A DNA stretch of 64,000 nt. It comes from Actinoplanes subtropicus (GTDB lineage: Bacteria > Actinomycetota > Actinomycetes > Mycobacteriales > Micromonosporaceae). Of this stretch, positions 63,369 through 64,000 are shown piece by piece (the stretch's first letter is position 1; each line of letters begins with the position of its first letter). Location of the stretch: the NCBI RefSeq assembly GCF_000721705.1, contig NZ_JOJL01000036.1, positions 1 to 64,000 of the forward strand. Direction: 5' to 3'. The position numbers and the translations under genes are program-made. The notes beneath the pieces were generated by a model. The model was not told where the DNA came from. It worked only from the letters and a program-made list of their open reading frames with translations, and did not search any database.

Positions 63369-63448
63369 CCCGGGCCGACCAGCAGGACAAACGCGCCGAT
63401 CCGGTCGGTGCGCGGCCAGTCCAGGGCGGCGACGGTCGTGTCACTCAT
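63365..63448 (-). CDS. Small ORF of 27 codons
   Basis: ATG 63448 to TAG 63365, MSDTTVAALDWPRTDRIGAF continuing VLLVGPG. It begins 29 bp after the winged-helix gene. Its first 20 bases are identical to the start of the MarR gene at 59651 and the AAGGA site is weakly placed. May be a fragment or a duplicated start rather than a gene. Confidence 0.25.
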   Translation of the reverse strand: MSDTTVAALDWPRTDRIGAFVLLVGPG

Positions 63449-63477
63449 CGAGAACGGTCGTCCTTGCCGGGGTCGGG

Positions 63478-63945
63478 TCAGCGGCGGTCCTGGGTGACCT
63501 CCATCCGGGCGATGAGCGCCTTGAGCCGGGAGATCTCGTCGGCGAGCGCGGCCGTGCCGGCCGTGGTGAGGGTGATCCAGGTGCGGGCGCGCTTGCCCTC
63601 GTAGCCCTTTTCGACCGCGACGAGCCCGGCCGTCTCCAGCACGGTGAGGTGCTTGGAGAGGTTCCCGGCGGTGAGCTCGAGCCGGCTGCGCAGATACCCG
63701 AACTCCACCCGCCTCGCCTCGTGCGCGATGGTGAGAATCCCCAGCCGGACGCGCTGATGCACGACATCGTCCAACCCGAGAACGGGATGCGCGTCCGGTT
63801 CGCCCAGCGGGGCCGGCGGGTCCGCGTCGCCGGAGGTCGTGGGCGGGGGCGGGCCGGCTTTCCGGGCGGTCGCCGTGGGCGGGGGCGGGCCGGCTTTCCG
63901 GGCGGTCGCCGCGGGCGGGGGCGGGCCGGCTTTCCGGGCGGTCAT
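63478..63945 (-). CDS. Winged-helix transcriptional regulator with repeated N-terminus
   Basis: 155 residues. The domain from about residue 55 (VHQRVRLGILTIAHEARRVE, LRSRLELTAGNLSKHLTVLE, wing EGKRARTWITLTTAG) matches the HTH_27/MarR-like single-domain regulators. The first 36 residues are three copies of a 12-residue unit, ATARKAGPPPPT, unknown in such regulators. ATG at 63945 overlaps the stop of the upstream membrane-protein gene (ATGA); a later start is possible. Confidence 0.82.
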   Translation of the reverse strand: MTARKAGPPPPAATARKAGPPPPTATARKAGPPPPTTSGDADPPAPLGEPDAHPVLGLDDVVHQRVRLGILTIAHEARRVEFGYLRSRLELTAGNLSKHLTVLETAGLVAVEKGYEGKRARTWITLTTAGTAALADEISRLKALIARMEVTQDRR

Positions 63946-63946
63946 C
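63839..63946. repeat. 36-bp tandem repeat, three copies, in the regulator gene
   Basis: Three 36-bp units at 63839-63874, 63875-63910 and 63911-63946; they share GGGCCGGCTTTCCGGGCGGT and differ at only a few positions. In frame with the gene, encoding the ATARKAGPPPPT repeat; the third copy contains the start codon. Confidence 0.92.
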
Positions 63947-64000
63947 GCTGCCGCCGGCGGGCCAGGGCGAAGCCGGCCGCGCCGGCCAGCAGCACCGTGC
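63942..64000 (-). CDS. C-terminal end of a membrane protein (partial)
   Basis: The minus-strand frame at the right edge reads TVLLAGAAGFALARRRQR and stops at 63942-63944, overlapping the regulator start. A hydrophobic segment with a positively charged tail; family not identifiable. Confidence 0.5.
   Translation of the reverse strand, partial: TVLLAGAAGFALARRRQR

Overview
The window is very GC-rich, uses GTG and TTG starts freely, packs genes with 4-bp ATGA/GTGA overlaps, and carries actinobacterial marker families: an F420/PPOX-type flavin oxidoreductase, a mycothiol-dependent maleylpyruvate-isomerase-like protein, Tat lipoproteins and leaderless-looking promoters. A chemoreceptor tail at the left edge implies motility. 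Together this suggests a Micromonosporaceae-type actinobacterium, Actinoplanes-like; the assignment is an inference from gene content.

Layout. 1-6.5 kb: end of a chemoreceptor, then an ABC-2 exporter operon (ATPase, a permease with a large extracellular domain, a second permease, TetR), a divergent histidine kinase/response regulator pair, and remains of a phospholipase-C-type gene. 6.5-18.5 kb: housekeeping and accessory singles (inositol monophosphatase family, VOC, GNAT, MarR with twin operators, dynamin-like GTPase, methyltransferase/TetR pair, secreted GH20 hexosaminidase, 5'-3' exonuclease), plus a gene graveyard at 11.5-12.0 kb. 18.7-29.5 kb: a nine-gene leftward arabinose operon (sugar-binding lipoprotein, ATPase, two permeases, LacI, araB, araD, araA, second LacI). 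30.6-37.4 kb: a beta-oligosaccharide module (GH3 glycosidase, binding protein, two permeases, LacI) with shared GAAA-N-TTTC sites. 38.6-51.8 kb: a polyamine/GABA/beta-alanine catabolic region (MocR regulator, CoA-acylating semialdehyde dehydrogenase, three class III aminotransferases, aminobutyraldehyde dehydrogenase, polyamine ABC importer), closed by a clear terminator. 51.9-57 kb: secreted GH3, a broken PheRS-like gene with a leader-peptide/hairpin arrangement, a TetR remnant and an MFS exporter. 57-64 kb: LysR, DHA2 exporter with MarR, a saccharopine-dehydrogenase-like protein, Lrp, a DadA/PuuB-like amine oxidoreductase, and a winged-helix regulator cut by the right edge.

How it works together: the window is dominated by carbon and nitrogen scavenging, namely plant cell-wall sugars (arabinose and xylo/gluco-oligosaccharides) and polyamines. 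Putrescine imported by PotABCD-like proteins could be transaminated to 4-aminobutanal, oxidised to GABA and transaminated again; beta-alanine would go to malonate semialdehyde and acetyl-CoA.

Two themes run through the non-coding and decayed DNA. First, five unrelated short tandem repeats (periods 36, 57, 16, 18 and 36 bp) lie at or inside gene ends. Second, there are many fresh-looking gene remnants (phospholipase, Tat signal start, TetR twice, GH2 tail, GNAT frameshift, aldehyde dehydrogenase start, PheRS-like). No transposase, tRNA, rRNA or CRISPR array was seen.
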